DNA of 36,617 nt, from positions 1 to 36,617 of the forward strand of contig JAWXCE010000049.1 in assembly GCA_034440495.1 (NCBI GenBank), read 5' to 3'. The position numbers were made by a program, and so were the translations under genes. The notes beneath the pieces were generated by a model that saw only the letters and a list, made by a program, of their open reading frames with translations, did no database searches and was not told the DNA's origin. Shown piece by piece: positions 16,439-24,487 of the stretch (its first letter is position 1; each line of letters starts with the position of its first letter). This DNA is from JAWXCE01 sp034440495 (GTDB lineage Bacteria; Pseudomonadota; Alphaproteobacteria; Rhizobiales; Rhodomicrobiaceae).

Positions 16439-17554
16439 TCAACTTTCACCCGTCCTTAGCAACACCACGGATGACTCTTTCTCAAACAGATGTCCCGCGC
16501 GGTCGCGCTTCGCCGCAATGTATGCCGAGTTGTGACCATTAGCGCGTGCAATCACCCTTTGCGTGGTGATGACATCCAGGCCGCCATCCTTAAGCGCATC
16601 GATTTTAAGCGGATTGTTGGTCATCAGACGGATGGTCGTAAAGCCAAGCCGGCGTAGCATTTCCGCCGCCATATCAAAACGGCGGTGATCGTTTTCAAAG
16701 CCGAGAATTTCGTCCGCGTCAAAGGTGTCATGCCCTTGATGCTGCAAACCATAAGCACGAATTTTATTAGCGATGCCGTTGCCCCGGCCTTCCTGATCAA
16801 GATAAAGGAGAATGCCGCCGCCAGCCTCGGCCATGCGCTGGACTGCGCCGCGCAGTTGGTCGCCGCAATCGCATTTCAGGCTCCCAAACAGGTCGCCGGT
16901 AAGGCACGCGGAATGGATTCGCACAAGGACGGCTTCGCCCGGCGCAGGTTTGCCAATCACAACAGCGATCTGATCGCGCATGCCCTCCCCACCGCGAAAC
17001 ACAACAAACTCGCAGTTTTCGACGCCTTGGAGTGGCACAAGGGCCCGCGAAGCTAATCGGAGGGTGTCAACAGCGCCTGATTCAAACGTTGCAATTGCGC
17101 TGGCTTTCACCTGAGCAAAATCCTCGCGCGCAGAGCTATCGAGGTCGACCACAATGGCTGCGGGCAAAAGCAAACTAAGTCGCACAAATTCTAGTGCAGC
17201 CTGCTCGGCGACAGTTGCAGCGGTGACATTAAGGTCAAGAGAGGTGTCTTTGGCCAGAACAAGTTCTTCGATTGTGCCTAGCGATAATTCACCAACGGAG
17301 ACTGCGCCCGCAGTTTTCACCTCATTCTTCATGTGGCGCAAACGTGCAGGCGTTAACAACAAGCGCATATGTGGGTTTGTCGCCCTCACGGCGGCAAACA
17401 GACCCGCGTCAAGGGTTTCAAAAGCGGCGACAAGCATTTGCCCACCATCGTGCTGCAATATAACAGGACGTCCCGACCGCAACTCAGAGAGCCCGCGTTC
17501 TATCGCCAATCGTTCAGGATCGCCCAGCAGCAGCCGAAAGTTGATGTTAGTCAT
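16439..17554 (-). CDS. ribA: GTP cyclohydrolase II with degenerate RibB-like N-terminal domain
   Basis: The product is 371 residues. The C-terminal half is GTP cyclohydrolase II: RIHSACLTGDLFGSLKCDC carries the three zinc cysteines (217, 228, 230), followed by DQEGRGNGIANKIRAYGLQ and MTNNPLKIDAL. The N-terminal half (about 1-170) has the layout of 3,4-dihydroxy-2-butanone-4-phosphate synthase but lacks the acidic catalytic stretch (DDEDRENEGD in active enzymes; here LQHDGGQMLVAAFE), so it probably has no RibB activity. The enzyme would open the imidazole ring of GTP to give a diaminopyrimidine. It could serve riboflavin synthesis, but no other rib gene is nearby. The adjoining pterin-synthase, glycosyltransferase and methyltransferase genes suggest a specialised pathway instead. 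Confidence 0.88.
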   Translation of the reverse strand: MTNINFRLLLGDPERLAIERGLSELRSGRPVILQHDGGQMLVAAFETLDAGLFAAVRATNPHMRLLLTPARLRHMKNEVKTAGAVSVGELSLGTIEELVLAKDTSLDLNVTAATVAEQAALEFVRLSLLLPAAIVVDLDSSAREDFAQVKASAIATFESGAVDTLRLASRALVPLQGVENCEFVVFRGGEGMRDQIAVVIGKPAPGEAVLVRIHSACLTGDLFGSLKCDCGDQLRGAVQRMAEAGGGILLYLDQEGRGNGIANKIRAYGLQHQGHDTFDADEILGFENDHRRFDMAAEMLRRLGFTTIRLMTNNPLKIDALKDGGLDVITTQRVIARANGHNSAYIAAKRDRAGHLFEKESSVVLLRTGES

Positions 17555-17840
17555 TTATTAGGCTCCTGCTGAAAAGCGTTTGCGGGGAATCCCGGCTGTC
17601 GCTTGCGCTATTTAAGGCGAGCATTAGGATTTAGGCACCGTGATGGCGCATTAAAAAGCGGAAAAAAAAACATTCTACCCGCCATTTCGTTCCTGAAATT
17701 CTTTAGCAGCCGAATATGGCTTCTACCCGCACAGCCCGGCTTTAGACGCTTCTCAAATGTAAAATCTTCGTCATGTAGGTAATAAATGGTTAGTCTGCGG
17801 TAGTTGAATGCTGCATGAATAAGACTTGGAGGCCTGCGGC

Positions 17841-18383
17841 ATGAGTGCGATGAAAGCAAATACGGGATATTCCCCGGTAGCGAAATTTCTGCATTGGGTA
17901 ATCGCCGCTTGCGTTATTTTTCTCGTCCCAGCCGGGCTGATCATGGCGAATGTGCCGGGTCTCGATACGCTGTACAACTTGCACAGATCGATCGGCGCGA
18001 CGGTGCTGGCGCTCATGACGGCGCGCATTGGCTACAGACTGGTGCATGGCGTTCCTGAACCGGAATCGTCACTTACGCCGTTTGAGCGCTTAGCGTCCCA
18101 GACAGCGCACATCGCACTTTATGTTTTACTCGTTGTCATCCCGATCGCCGGATGGGCAGGCGCATCGTCTTACGGCGCAAAAATCATGGTGTTCGGGCTG
18201 TTCGAATTACCGCCAATCGCGGCTGTCGACACCACCGAAAACAAGCAGGTGGCCACGCAAATCCTGCAAACTCACGGCTATTTGGCGCTGCTCGCGACGG
18301 CAATCATCGCGGTGCATATTGGTGCAGCCCTGCGCCACCATTTCATCAAGCGCGATGGCGTTTTGCAGAGGATGGCGCCTTAA
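17841..18383 (+). CDS. Cytochrome b561 family protein
   Basis: The protein is 180 residues from the ATG at 17841, which has GGAGG eight bases upstream. It has four membrane helices with histidines in the usual places for two b-type hemes: KFLHWVIAA in helix 1, LHRSIGATVL in helix 2, AHIALYVLLV in helix 3 and VHIGAALRHHF in helix 4. Members of this bacterial family (CybB-like) pass electrons between quinol and acceptors such as superoxide. It is alone on the plus strand between ribA and the methyltransferase gene, and its stop overlaps the methyltransferase stop by 4 bases. The 286 bases upstream (17555-17840) show no gene that I would support. Confidence 0.9.
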   Translation: MSAMKANTGYSPVAKFLHWVIAACVIFLVPAGLIMANVPGLDTLYNLHRSIGATVLALMTARIGYRLVHGVPEPESSLTPFERLASQTAHIALYVLLVVIPIAGWAGASSYGAKIMVFGLFELPPIAAVDTTENKQVATQILQTHGYLALLATAIIAVHIGAALRHHFIKRDGVLQRMAP

Positions 18384-19216
18384 GCGGGGAGCGCCAAAAT
18401 GTCCTGATGCCCAACGACGCAGCCGCTTGCGTTGCGACGGTGAGCAAGCCAACCGGCTATGATCGCGGCGTCCACCAGCCCAGTTTCCGTCGCAGCTTGC
18501 GTGGCGCCCTGCGTCAGCGCCTCGATCAAGGCGGATTGCTCAGCGGCGATGCGCCAGGGGCTGTCTGCTTTCTCCAAGGTATAGCCCAAGGCGGAGAAAG
18601 CGCGCGACAGATATCCAGCCGCATCCGGTCCGGCCGATACGCCGAAGCCTTTGTCGGTTTTTTGATGCGCGTGGAAAGCAGCGAGCATCGCGGCGTCGGC
18701 CTCGTGTGGCGGCGTCCACTCCTCGCGCCCGTCATAGGTGAGCGCGGCGTAAACTGCGGTGCGGCGCGTGGCGACGGTTTGCGAGAACAAGTCGATCCAT
18801 TGCGGAGAAACCAGATCGAATAACGCTGAAGCTGTAATGAGATCAGGCGCGGCGTCCGTTACAACATACATGTCGGACACCAGATTGATCCGCTCGAAAT
18901 GAACGCGCAGGGTTTTGCCGTACCAAGTCAGCACAAGCGCAGCGCCATCATCCGCCGCGTTCTGCGCCCAGGCGGAGAGACGCGCGCGGGCGGCGGCGAG
19001 CAATGCGGCGTCATAATCGTAAAGCCTCCACGTCTGGCGGTTGGGCAGCATCGCCGCCACGGCCCGCACGGTGGAGCCGGTTCCACACCCCAGATCGGCG
19101 ACTGTAATTTCATCGCGGTCAGCGAACGCGAGGCGCAGCTTGCCCAGAAGCGATGCGGCGCGCGCGAGCATGTCCGCCGATTCGCGCAACGCCAGCCAAT
19201 CGGCTGAAAAACTCAT
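18380..19216 (-). CDS. Class I SAM-dependent methyltransferase-like protein in the pterin-type cluster
   Basis: The product is 278 residues from the ATG at 19216, chosen because that ATG overlaps the glycosyltransferase stop as ATGA; an in-frame ATG at 19294 would reach back into the glycosyltransferase. The Rossmann SAM motif I is VADLGCGTGSTVRAV, followed by an acidic strand ending (YDYDAALL) and a post-motif VSDMYVVTDAAPDLI. It is the last gene in the four-gene run. It would methylate a small product or a sugar made by the upstream enzymes; the substrate is unknown. The stop codon overlaps that of cytochrome b561 on the other strand. Confidence 0.85.
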   Translation of the reverse strand: MSFSADWLALRESADMLARAASLLGKLRLAFADRDEITVADLGCGTGSTVRAVAAMLPNRQTWRLYDYDAALLAAARARLSAWAQNAADDGAALVLTWYGKTLRVHFERINLVSDMYVVTDAAPDLITASALFDLVSPQWIDLFSQTVATRRTAVYAALTYDGREEWTPPHEADAAMLAAFHAHQKTDKGFGVSAGPDAAGYLSRAFSALGYTLEKADSPWRIAAEQSALIEALTQGATQAATETGLVDAAIIAGWLAHRRNASGCVVGHQDILALPA

Positions 19217-20253
19217 CGTGCAATCTCCCGAACAACGTCTGCGATTTTCGCCGCCGTATCGCTCCAGCTTGGCAATGTCTGTGCATGCTCCCAAGCGCCG
19301 TCAGAATAACGACGCCGCAAACTGGCGTCGGTTAATAGTTTGCGCACCGCGTCGGCGAAGGCTGACGTATCATCGGGCGCAACCAGTATGCCCGCCTCGC
19401 GCGGCATGGTTTGCGCGGTTGCGCCGCCCGCGCACGCGACGATGGGCAGGCCCCGCGCCATCGCCGCCGCATAGGCCATGCCGTACCCCTCATAGCGCGA
19501 GGCCAGCACGAACAGGTCTGCGCCAGCATATAGCGCGCCCAAATCCTCCTCGCTGACTGCGCCCGCCAGCCGGATGCGGGTTGCGAGGCCTTCGTGGTGA
19601 ATCGCCGCGCACACGGCAGCGGCGGTTGCGGGATCGCGGTCTGTCGCGCCTGCGATGGTGCATCGCCATGGCAGATCGGATACTTGGGCGAGCGCGGCAA
19701 CGAGCACATCATACCCTTTGCGCGCCGATAACGTGCCGACAGCGGCGAGGTGCGGAATATCCCCACCACCCGTCGCGCGCGCCGCCCGCTCCGTGCCAGG
19801 CTCGGCGACGGTGAGCCTATCCGGACTCACGGCATAATCGGCGATCAGCGTTTCGGCGGTCGTTTGGCTGGTGACAACGACCCGCGTAGCGAGAGTTAGC
19901 GCGGCGCGTTCACTCTTGTAAAGCAGCGCCCGGCCCTGAGCGTTCAGCCCGGTTTCGAGCGCGAGCGGATGGTGCGTCAACGCGACGATGGGGCCGCGCA
20001 CAGCCTTGATGACCGCCTCCGGCATCGCGCCAAACGCAAGACCATCGATTATCACAACGCCTTCAGCGCCGCCAAGCTGCCGCGCCGTTTCCTTCAGATC
20101 GCTGCTGGACGGAAACGGATAGCCTCCGGGCAAAGGCAAATGCTCCACCTTAACCCCAGCGCTCCGCCATTCCGCCAGTACGGCGCGCGCATACGCGTAA
20201 CCGCCAGTTGGCGCGTTGACGTCGCCGGGAATGGCAAACGTGAAGCGCGTCAC
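19213..20253 (-). CDS. GT4-type glycosyltransferase in the pterin-type cluster
   Basis: The product is 346 residues. A GTG at 20253 overlaps the stop of the pterin-synthase homologue as GTGA, so translation is coupled; an upstream ATG at 20277 also exists. The N-terminal domain begins VTRFTFAIPGDVNAPTGGYAYAR, with the glycine-rich loop of retaining GT-B enzymes. The C-terminal domain shows GALYAGADLFVLASRYEGYG and AAAMARGLPIVAC, the EX7E-type nucleotide-sugar site of glycosyltransferase group 1. It has no membrane helix. In this setting the acceptor may be the pterin or pyrimidine product of the neighbouring enzymes rather than a polysaccharide. Confidence 0.9.
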   Translation of the reverse strand: MTRFTFAIPGDVNAPTGGYAYARAVLAEWRSAGVKVEHLPLPGGYPFPSSSDLKETARQLGGAEGVVIIDGLAFGAMPEAVIKAVRGPIVALTHHPLALETGLNAQGRALLYKSERAALTLATRVVVTSQTTAETLIADYAVSPDRLTVAEPGTERAARATGGGDIPHLAAVGTLSARKGYDVLVAALAQVSDLPWRCTIAGATDRDPATAAAVCAAIHHEGLATRIRLAGAVSEEDLGALYAGADLFVLASRYEGYGMAYAAAMARGLPIVACAGGATAQTMPREAGILVAPDDTSAFADAVRKLLTDASLRRRYSDGAWEHAQTLPSWSDTAAKIADVVREIAR

Positions 20254-20654
20254 GCGGTGAGTGGCCCCTCGAACCACGCCCTAGCGATATGGCTCTCGTG
20301 CAGGGTTACACGCAAGCGGATGAGGCCCCGCCCTTCCGCGCCCAGATCGCCTGCTTTGATGGCTTCCTGAAAGCGGTCATAGATGTAGCGGCAGAGAAAT
20401 TCCGTGGTGGTCAGCTTGCCCTCAAACTGCGGCAGCGCGTCGAGGTTGGCATAATTGACGGGCTTCAGAATGGTTTTCAGCACATCGGACGCGCGGCCGA
20501 TATCGACCACAACATTTTGCTGCGTCAGGACTTCGCGGAAAAACGTCACGTCCACGATAAAGGTGGCGCCGTGCATGTTCTGCGCCGGGCCAAAGTATGG
20601 ATCGGCGAAGCTGTGGGCGATCATGATGTGATCGCGGACTTCAAGAGCGTACAT
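20250..20654 (-). CDS. 6-pyruvoyl-tetrahydropterin synthase homologue with altered active site
   Basis: The product is 134 residues, a usual length for the PTPS/QueD family. Family features are EVRDHIMIAHSF with the first zinc His (14), VVVDIGRASDVL, NLDALPQFEGKLTTTEFL and VTLHESHIARAW. The signature that normally reads C-x3-HGH reads A-QNM-HGA here: the catalytic Cys is Ala24 and the third zinc His is Ala30. It is therefore unlikely to run the standard PTPS or QueD reaction unchanged. It sits between the MDR dehydrogenase and the glycosyltransferase, and its stop overlaps the glycosyltransferase start. I infer that it acts on a pterin-like or pyrimidine-like compound derived from GTP. Confidence 0.85.
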   Translation of the reverse strand: MYALEVRDHIMIAHSFADPYFGPAQNMHGATFIVDVTFFREVLTQQNVVVDIGRASDVLKTILKPVNYANLDALPQFEGKLTTTEFLCRYIYDRFQEAIKAGDLGAEGRGLIRLRVTLHESHIARAWFEGPLTA

Positions 20655-20674
20655 GGCGTTTCTCCAATCGGTTC

Positions 20675-20723
20675 AGAGCCGTTCCCGAAAAGTGTTACGC
20701 GGTTTTCGGACGAGAACGGCTCT
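20675..20723. repeat. Rhizobial-type palindromic intergenic repeat (CCGAAAA...TTTTCGG)
   Basis: Nested arms AGAGCCGTTC (20675-20684) with GAACGGCTCT (20714-20723), and CCGAAAA with TTTTCGG inside, form a long hairpin. This layout is a very common dispersed element in Hyphomicrobiales genomes. It lies between the MDR dehydrogenase gene and the pterin-synthase homologue, inside what otherwise looks like one operon. Confidence 0.85.
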
Positions 20724-20733
20724 ATTTATAACT

Positions 20734-20787
20734 CTAGAGCCGATTCACCCGATTTGATTGAGTGGTTCAAATCGGGATCGGGTCTAG
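20734..20787. repeat. Second palindromic element overlapping the MDR gene end
   Basis: The arms CCCGATTTGA (20748-20757) and TCAAATCGGG (20767-20776) are perfectly complementary, with outer CTAGA/TCTAG pairs at 20734-20738 and 20783-20787. The TAG stop of the MDR gene (20786-20784, read leftward) lies in the outer arm. It could attenuate or stabilise the transcript that runs leftward from the MDR gene. Confidence 0.7.
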
Positions 20788-21794
20788 TATTTTACGACGG
20801 TGGCGAGGCCCGGCGCGCCCGACGCCAGAATTTGGGGCAGTTTCTGCGGCAAGTCCTCAAACGCGACTTCATCCGTAATTAGCGCATCGAAAACCGGATC
20901 GGCAAGCAGCGATAGCGCGGCTTCCATCCTGCGGCGGTAAGGCCAGCGCGGGCGGCGCGCCGGCGAAACGCTTCCAACCTGCGAGGAAATGATCTGCAAC
21001 CTGCGGCTATGAAACGCTCCGCCCAATGCAATGCTGGCTTGCTCCGCGCCGAACCAGCTCACCTCCACGATGCGCGCCTCAAACCCCGCTTTCTCGATAG
21101 CCAGATTAAGCCCTGTGGCGCTTGCGCTGGTGTGAAAGATCACGTCCGCCTCGCCTTGTGCATCTGCGGGCAGGGAGAATTTTGCACCCATAGGCTCGGC
21201 CAACCGCTCCCGATCGGAATTGATGTCGATCACGATTACGTTTGCGCCTGGCAATCGCGCGCAGATCGCGGCAATAAGCAGCCCTAGCAATCCTCCGCCG
21301 ATCACCAGGATTTGATCGGCTGGCCCAGCGCCTGAGTCCCATACGGCATTAAGAGCCGTTTCCATGTTCGCTGCGAGCGCGGCGCGGCGCGGCGGAACAT
21401 TTTTGGGGATAAAAGCCAGCGCATCGGCCTTAATCTCAAACATGTTCTGGTGCGGATAAAGGCAGAACACCTTGCGTCCGATAAGGGCTTGCGGCCCACT
21501 CTCGACAACCCCGGTCACGGCATAGCCATACTTTACCGGGAACGGGAAGTCGCCCTGCTGAAACGGCGCCCGCATGCGCGTCCATTCGCTTTCGGGCACG
21601 CGGCCCTCGAACACCAACCGTTCCGTGCCACGGCTTATGCACGACCACTCCGAGCGCACCAGCACGTCCGCCTTCGGATTGTCACGATTCCGTTCTAGCG
21701 CCAAATCTGTGGGGCGAATCTCCGCCTTGTGCGTTGCAGTGTAAAACAACGCGCGAGCCGCATCCAATTGCCGTGCTGACGTTTTTTCAATCAT
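20784..21794 (-). CDS. Medium-chain (zinc-binding-family) dehydrogenase of the pterin-type cluster
   Basis: The product is 336 residues. It has the MDR fold: an N-terminal GroES-like part (EWSCISRGTERLVFEG, KYGYAVTGVVESGP, FCLYPHQ) and a nucleotide-binding domain with VIGGGLLGLLIAA and an acidic strand end VIVIDIN suited to NAD. The usual catalytic zinc pattern (GHE-type motif) and the structural cysteine cluster are not evident, so it may be zinc-independent. It is the first gene of the leftward four-gene run and is read divergently from opgH, with an 86-base shared upstream region. It likely oxidises or reduces a small molecule or sugar intermediate. Confidence 0.88.
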   Translation of the reverse strand: MIEKTSARQLDAARALFYTATHKAEIRPTDLALERNRDNPKADVLVRSEWSCISRGTERLVFEGRVPESEWTRMRAPFQQGDFPFPVKYGYAVTGVVESGPQALIGRKVFCLYPHQNMFEIKADALAFIPKNVPPRRAALAANMETALNAVWDSGAGPADQILVIGGGLLGLLIAAICARLPGANVIVIDINSDRERLAEPMGAKFSLPADAQGEADVIFHTSASATGLNLAIEKAGFEARIVEVSWFGAEQASIALGGAFHSRRLQIISSQVGSVSPARRPRWPYRRRMEAALSLLADPVFDALITDEVAFEDLPQKLPQILASGAPGLATVVKY

Positions 21795-21880
21795 TCATGA
21801 CCTGTTCACAACGCAAGCCGCAGAAATCGGGCGCTTTCTTTTGCCGCACTGCAACCCAGCCCCAATGGTAAAGGCAGACC

Positions 21881-23728
21881 ATGACGCAAATAACAACACA
21901 AAACACGCTGTCCGACGCCGCATTATCAGATGACGGGCCTATGACTCCGGCTGGCTTGCAATCCTACTCCGAATTAATCAGGCGGCGCATCCTCGTCGGC
22001 GTGCTGAATATTTCCACCATTTCAGTGCTGGCCTACGCTTTCGCGCTGGTGCTCGGCTCCAACACCTGGACATGGCTCGACATTGGCATTTATACCTGCA
22101 TCATGATCGGCCTGCCCTGGACTGTCATCGGGTTCTGGAACGCGATCATCGGTCTCATTCTCCTGCATGGTCGCAAAGACGGTTTGGTGCAGGTCGCGCC
22201 GCATGCGGCCGCTGGAAATAACCGCGACCCATTGCGTCAACGCACCGCAGTCTTGATGACGCTGCGCAATGAAAACCCGGCGCGCGCCTTCAAGCGTCTT
22301 CGCATCGTCCGCGCCAGCCTGCTCGCCACTAGCGAGGAACGCGCGTTTGATTACTTCGTTCTGAGCGACACGTCGAAGCCCGAAGTCGCGGCCGACGAGG
22401 AGCGGCTGTTCGAGGAATGGAGGGCTAAAGTTGGAGACAGCGCTCGCATCACCTACCGCCGCCGGACGGAGAACAAGGGTTACAAGGTCGGCAACGTGCG
22501 GGATTTCATCGACCGATGGGGCGCCAACTACGAATGCATGATCCCGCTCGATGCCGACAGCCTGATGTCCGGCGACGCCATCGTGCGCCTCGCGCGCATC
22601 ATGCAGGCTTATCCGCGACTTGGCATCCTGCAGACGCTCGTGGTAGGCGCGCCATCGACCAGCGCGTTCGCGCGCATTTTCCAGTTCGGCATGCGCCACG
22701 GAATGCGGTCTTACACGATGGGTTCCGCCTGGTGGGCGGGCGACAACGGGCCGTATTGGGGCCACAACGCCGCCGTGCGCATAAAGCCCTTTGCAGATCA
22801 TTGCACGCTGCCCGTGCTCCCCGGCAAGCCGCCGCTCGGCGGCCATGTTTTGAGCCACGATCACATTGAGGCGGCCATGATGCGCAAGGCGGGCTTTGAG
22901 GTGCGCGTGCTCCCCGTCGAAGGCGGTTCGTATGAGGATAACCCGCCGACCATCCTCGATTTCACGCAGCGCGACCTGCGCTGGTGTCAGGGCGTCATGC
23001 AATACTGGCGGCTGATCGGGCTGCCCGGCCTGAAGCCCTGGAGTCGTTTTCAGATCGGCTTCACCATTTTGATGTATCTCGGCGCGGCCGCCTGGATGAT
23101 GATGATCGCGCTATTCGCAGCCAAGGCGTTTGAAGGTGAGTTCGGCAACTTGCACGTCGAACTCGGCATAGCGCTGTTTTTCACCATGTTCATGATGAGC
23201 CTGACGCCGAAAATCGCCGGGCTGCTCGACATCGCGCTTACCGATGGCGGCATGCGGCGCTATGGCGGGCCGGTGCGATTCACCGCCAGCGCCTTGCTTG
23301 AAATCGTGTTCTCGATGCTGCTTTCACCCATCGCGTCACTGCGGGTGACGATTTTCATGGTGAGCGTCCTGTTCGGACGCGCGGTGATCTGGGGCGGACA
23401 GAACCGCGACACTTACGGCCTCTCTTGGATGACAGCCGCGCAAGGGTTGTGGCCACAGATGCTGTTTGGCTTCTCAATCCTTGCGATTCTGCTGACCTAT
23501 GCGCCGGGCGCAATCATCTGGGCCATGCCATTGCTCGCCGCGTTCCTGCTTGCTGTCCCATTCGCGGTGCTGACCGCATCGCCGCGCTTCGGCGAAATGC
23601 TGACGCGGGCGGGTTTGTGCGCCATCCCCGAGGAATACGACATGCCGCCGGAAATCGGCGCTCTCGGCGGGCCGGATATCAACGGCGGCGCGGCGATGGG
23701 GGGCATCGGTGAACGGCTGGCCGCCTAA
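21881..23728 (+). CDS. opgH: OpgH-like glucans biosynthesis glucosyltransferase
   Basis: The protein is 615 residues, shorter than the enterobacterial OpgH (about 850) but in line with shorter alphaproteobacterial forms as I recall them. It has two N-terminal membrane helices and a GT2 domain with AVLMTLRNENP, PLDADSLMSG (DxD), HDHIEAAMMRKAGFEV and QRDLRWCQGVMQYW, then several membrane helices. OpgH makes the linear beta-1,2-glucan backbone of osmoregulated periplasmic glucans at the inner membrane. The partner opgG is not in the window. AAAGG lies seven bases before the ATG. Its end overlaps the FkbM methyltransferase gene by 20 bases, so that enzyme is probably co-expressed and may modify the glucan. 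Confidence 0.9.
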   Translation: MTQITTQNTLSDAALSDDGPMTPAGLQSYSELIRRRILVGVLNISTISVLAYAFALVLGSNTWTWLDIGIYTCIMIGLPWTVIGFWNAIIGLILLHGRKDGLVQVAPHAAAGNNRDPLRQRTAVLMTLRNENPARAFKRLRIVRASLLATSEERAFDYFVLSDTSKPEVAADEERLFEEWRAKVGDSARITYRRRTENKGYKVGNVRDFIDRWGANYECMIPLDADSLMSGDAIVRLARIMQAYPRLGILQTLVVGAPSTSAFARIFQFGMRHGMRSYTMGSAWWAGDNGPYWGHNAAVRIKPFADHCTLPVLPGKPPLGGHVLSHDHIEAAMMRKAGFEVRVLPVEGGSYEDNPPTILDFTQRDLRWCQGVMQYWRLIGLPGLKPWSRFQIGFTILMYLGAAAWMMMIALFAAKAFEGEFGNLHVELGIALFFTMFMMSLTPKIAGLLDIALTDGGMRRYGGPVRFTASALLEIVFSMLLSPIASLRVTIFMVSVLFGRAVIWGGQNRDTYGLSWMTAAQGLWPQMLFGFSILAILLTYAPGAIIWAMPLLAAFLLAVPFAVLTASPRFGEMLTRAGLCAIPEEYDMPPEIGALGGPDINGGAAMGGIGERLAA

Positions 23729-24482
23729 ACATAATATCGGCGCGGCGGCGGGCATTGGCCGGTCGCTGCGGCAGTATTACGGCGACACGACGCGGCTTGC
23801 TTCCATGGCCGCGCTTTACGCGCAGTTTGTGAAGCCGGGCGACCTCGCCTTCGACATCGGCGCGCATGTGGGCAATAGGGTCGCGGCGTTTCTGGCCCTG
23901 GGCGCGCGCGTCGTGGCGGTGGAGCCGCAGCCCGCCGCCTTCCGGGTTTTGCGGCGGCTGTATGGCCAAAACCCGTATGTGACCCTCGTGCATGCGGCGG
24001 TAAGCGATGCGCCCGGCGCGCTCACCATGCGCTTGAACACGGCAAACCCCACCGTCTCCACCGCATCGCTCGAGTTCATAGCCAGCGCGGACGGCGCGCC
24101 CGGCTGGGAGGGGCAGCGCTGGGATGCGGAGATTACAGTCGAGGCGCTGACGCTCGATCAGCTCATCCGCCGCCACGGCCGCCCATCGTTCGTCAAGGTG
24201 GATGTGGAGGGGCTGGAGGATAAAGTGCTTAGCGGTCTGTCGCGGCCTCTACCCGCGCTGTCGTTCGAGTTCACCACCATCCAGCGCGACGTGGCGCGCG
24301 CGTGCCTCGCCGAACTGGCGCGGCTCGGCGCTTACCGTTTCAACGCCGCGCTCGGCGAGAGCCAGCGCCTCGAATTCTCCGCGCCTGTCGACGCCGGCGC
24401 CATCGCGTCTTGGCTCGACGCATTGCCCCTAGATGCGAACTCCGGCGACATCTACGCCACATTGAATCAAATGAAAGGATAG
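23709..24482 (+). CDS. FkbM family methyltransferase
   Basis: The product is 257 residues from a GTG at 23709 that lies inside the end of opgH. The SAM-binding core is LAFDIGAHVGNRVAAFL and VVAVEPQPAAF. The FkbM hallmark is FVKVDVEGLEDKVLSGL near residue 163, and LTLDQLI precedes it as usual. Members O-methylate sugars and other small or polymeric substrates. Overlap with opgH suggests methylation of the periplasmic glucan or its precursor, but this is inference from gene order. Composition matches opgH and contrasts with the AT-rich gene that follows. Confidence 0.88.
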   Translation: MNGWPPKHNIGAAAGIGRSLRQYYGDTTRLASMAALYAQFVKPGDLAFDIGAHVGNRVAAFLALGARVVAVEPQPAAFRVLRRLYGQNPYVTLVHAAVSDAPGALTMRLNTANPTVSTASLEFIASADGAPGWEGQRWDAEITVEALTLDQLIRRHGRPSFVKVDVEGLEDKVLSGLSRPLPALSFEFTTIQRDVARACLAELARLGAYRFNAALGESQRLEFSAPVDAGAIASWLDALPLDANSGDIYATLNQMKG

Positions 24483-24487
24483 CTCCT

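Noticed and set aside
17608..17859. 83-residue leftward frame between ribA and cytochrome b561
   Set aside because: It overlaps the well-supported start of cytochrome b561, has low-complexity composition and lies where that gene's promoter is expected.
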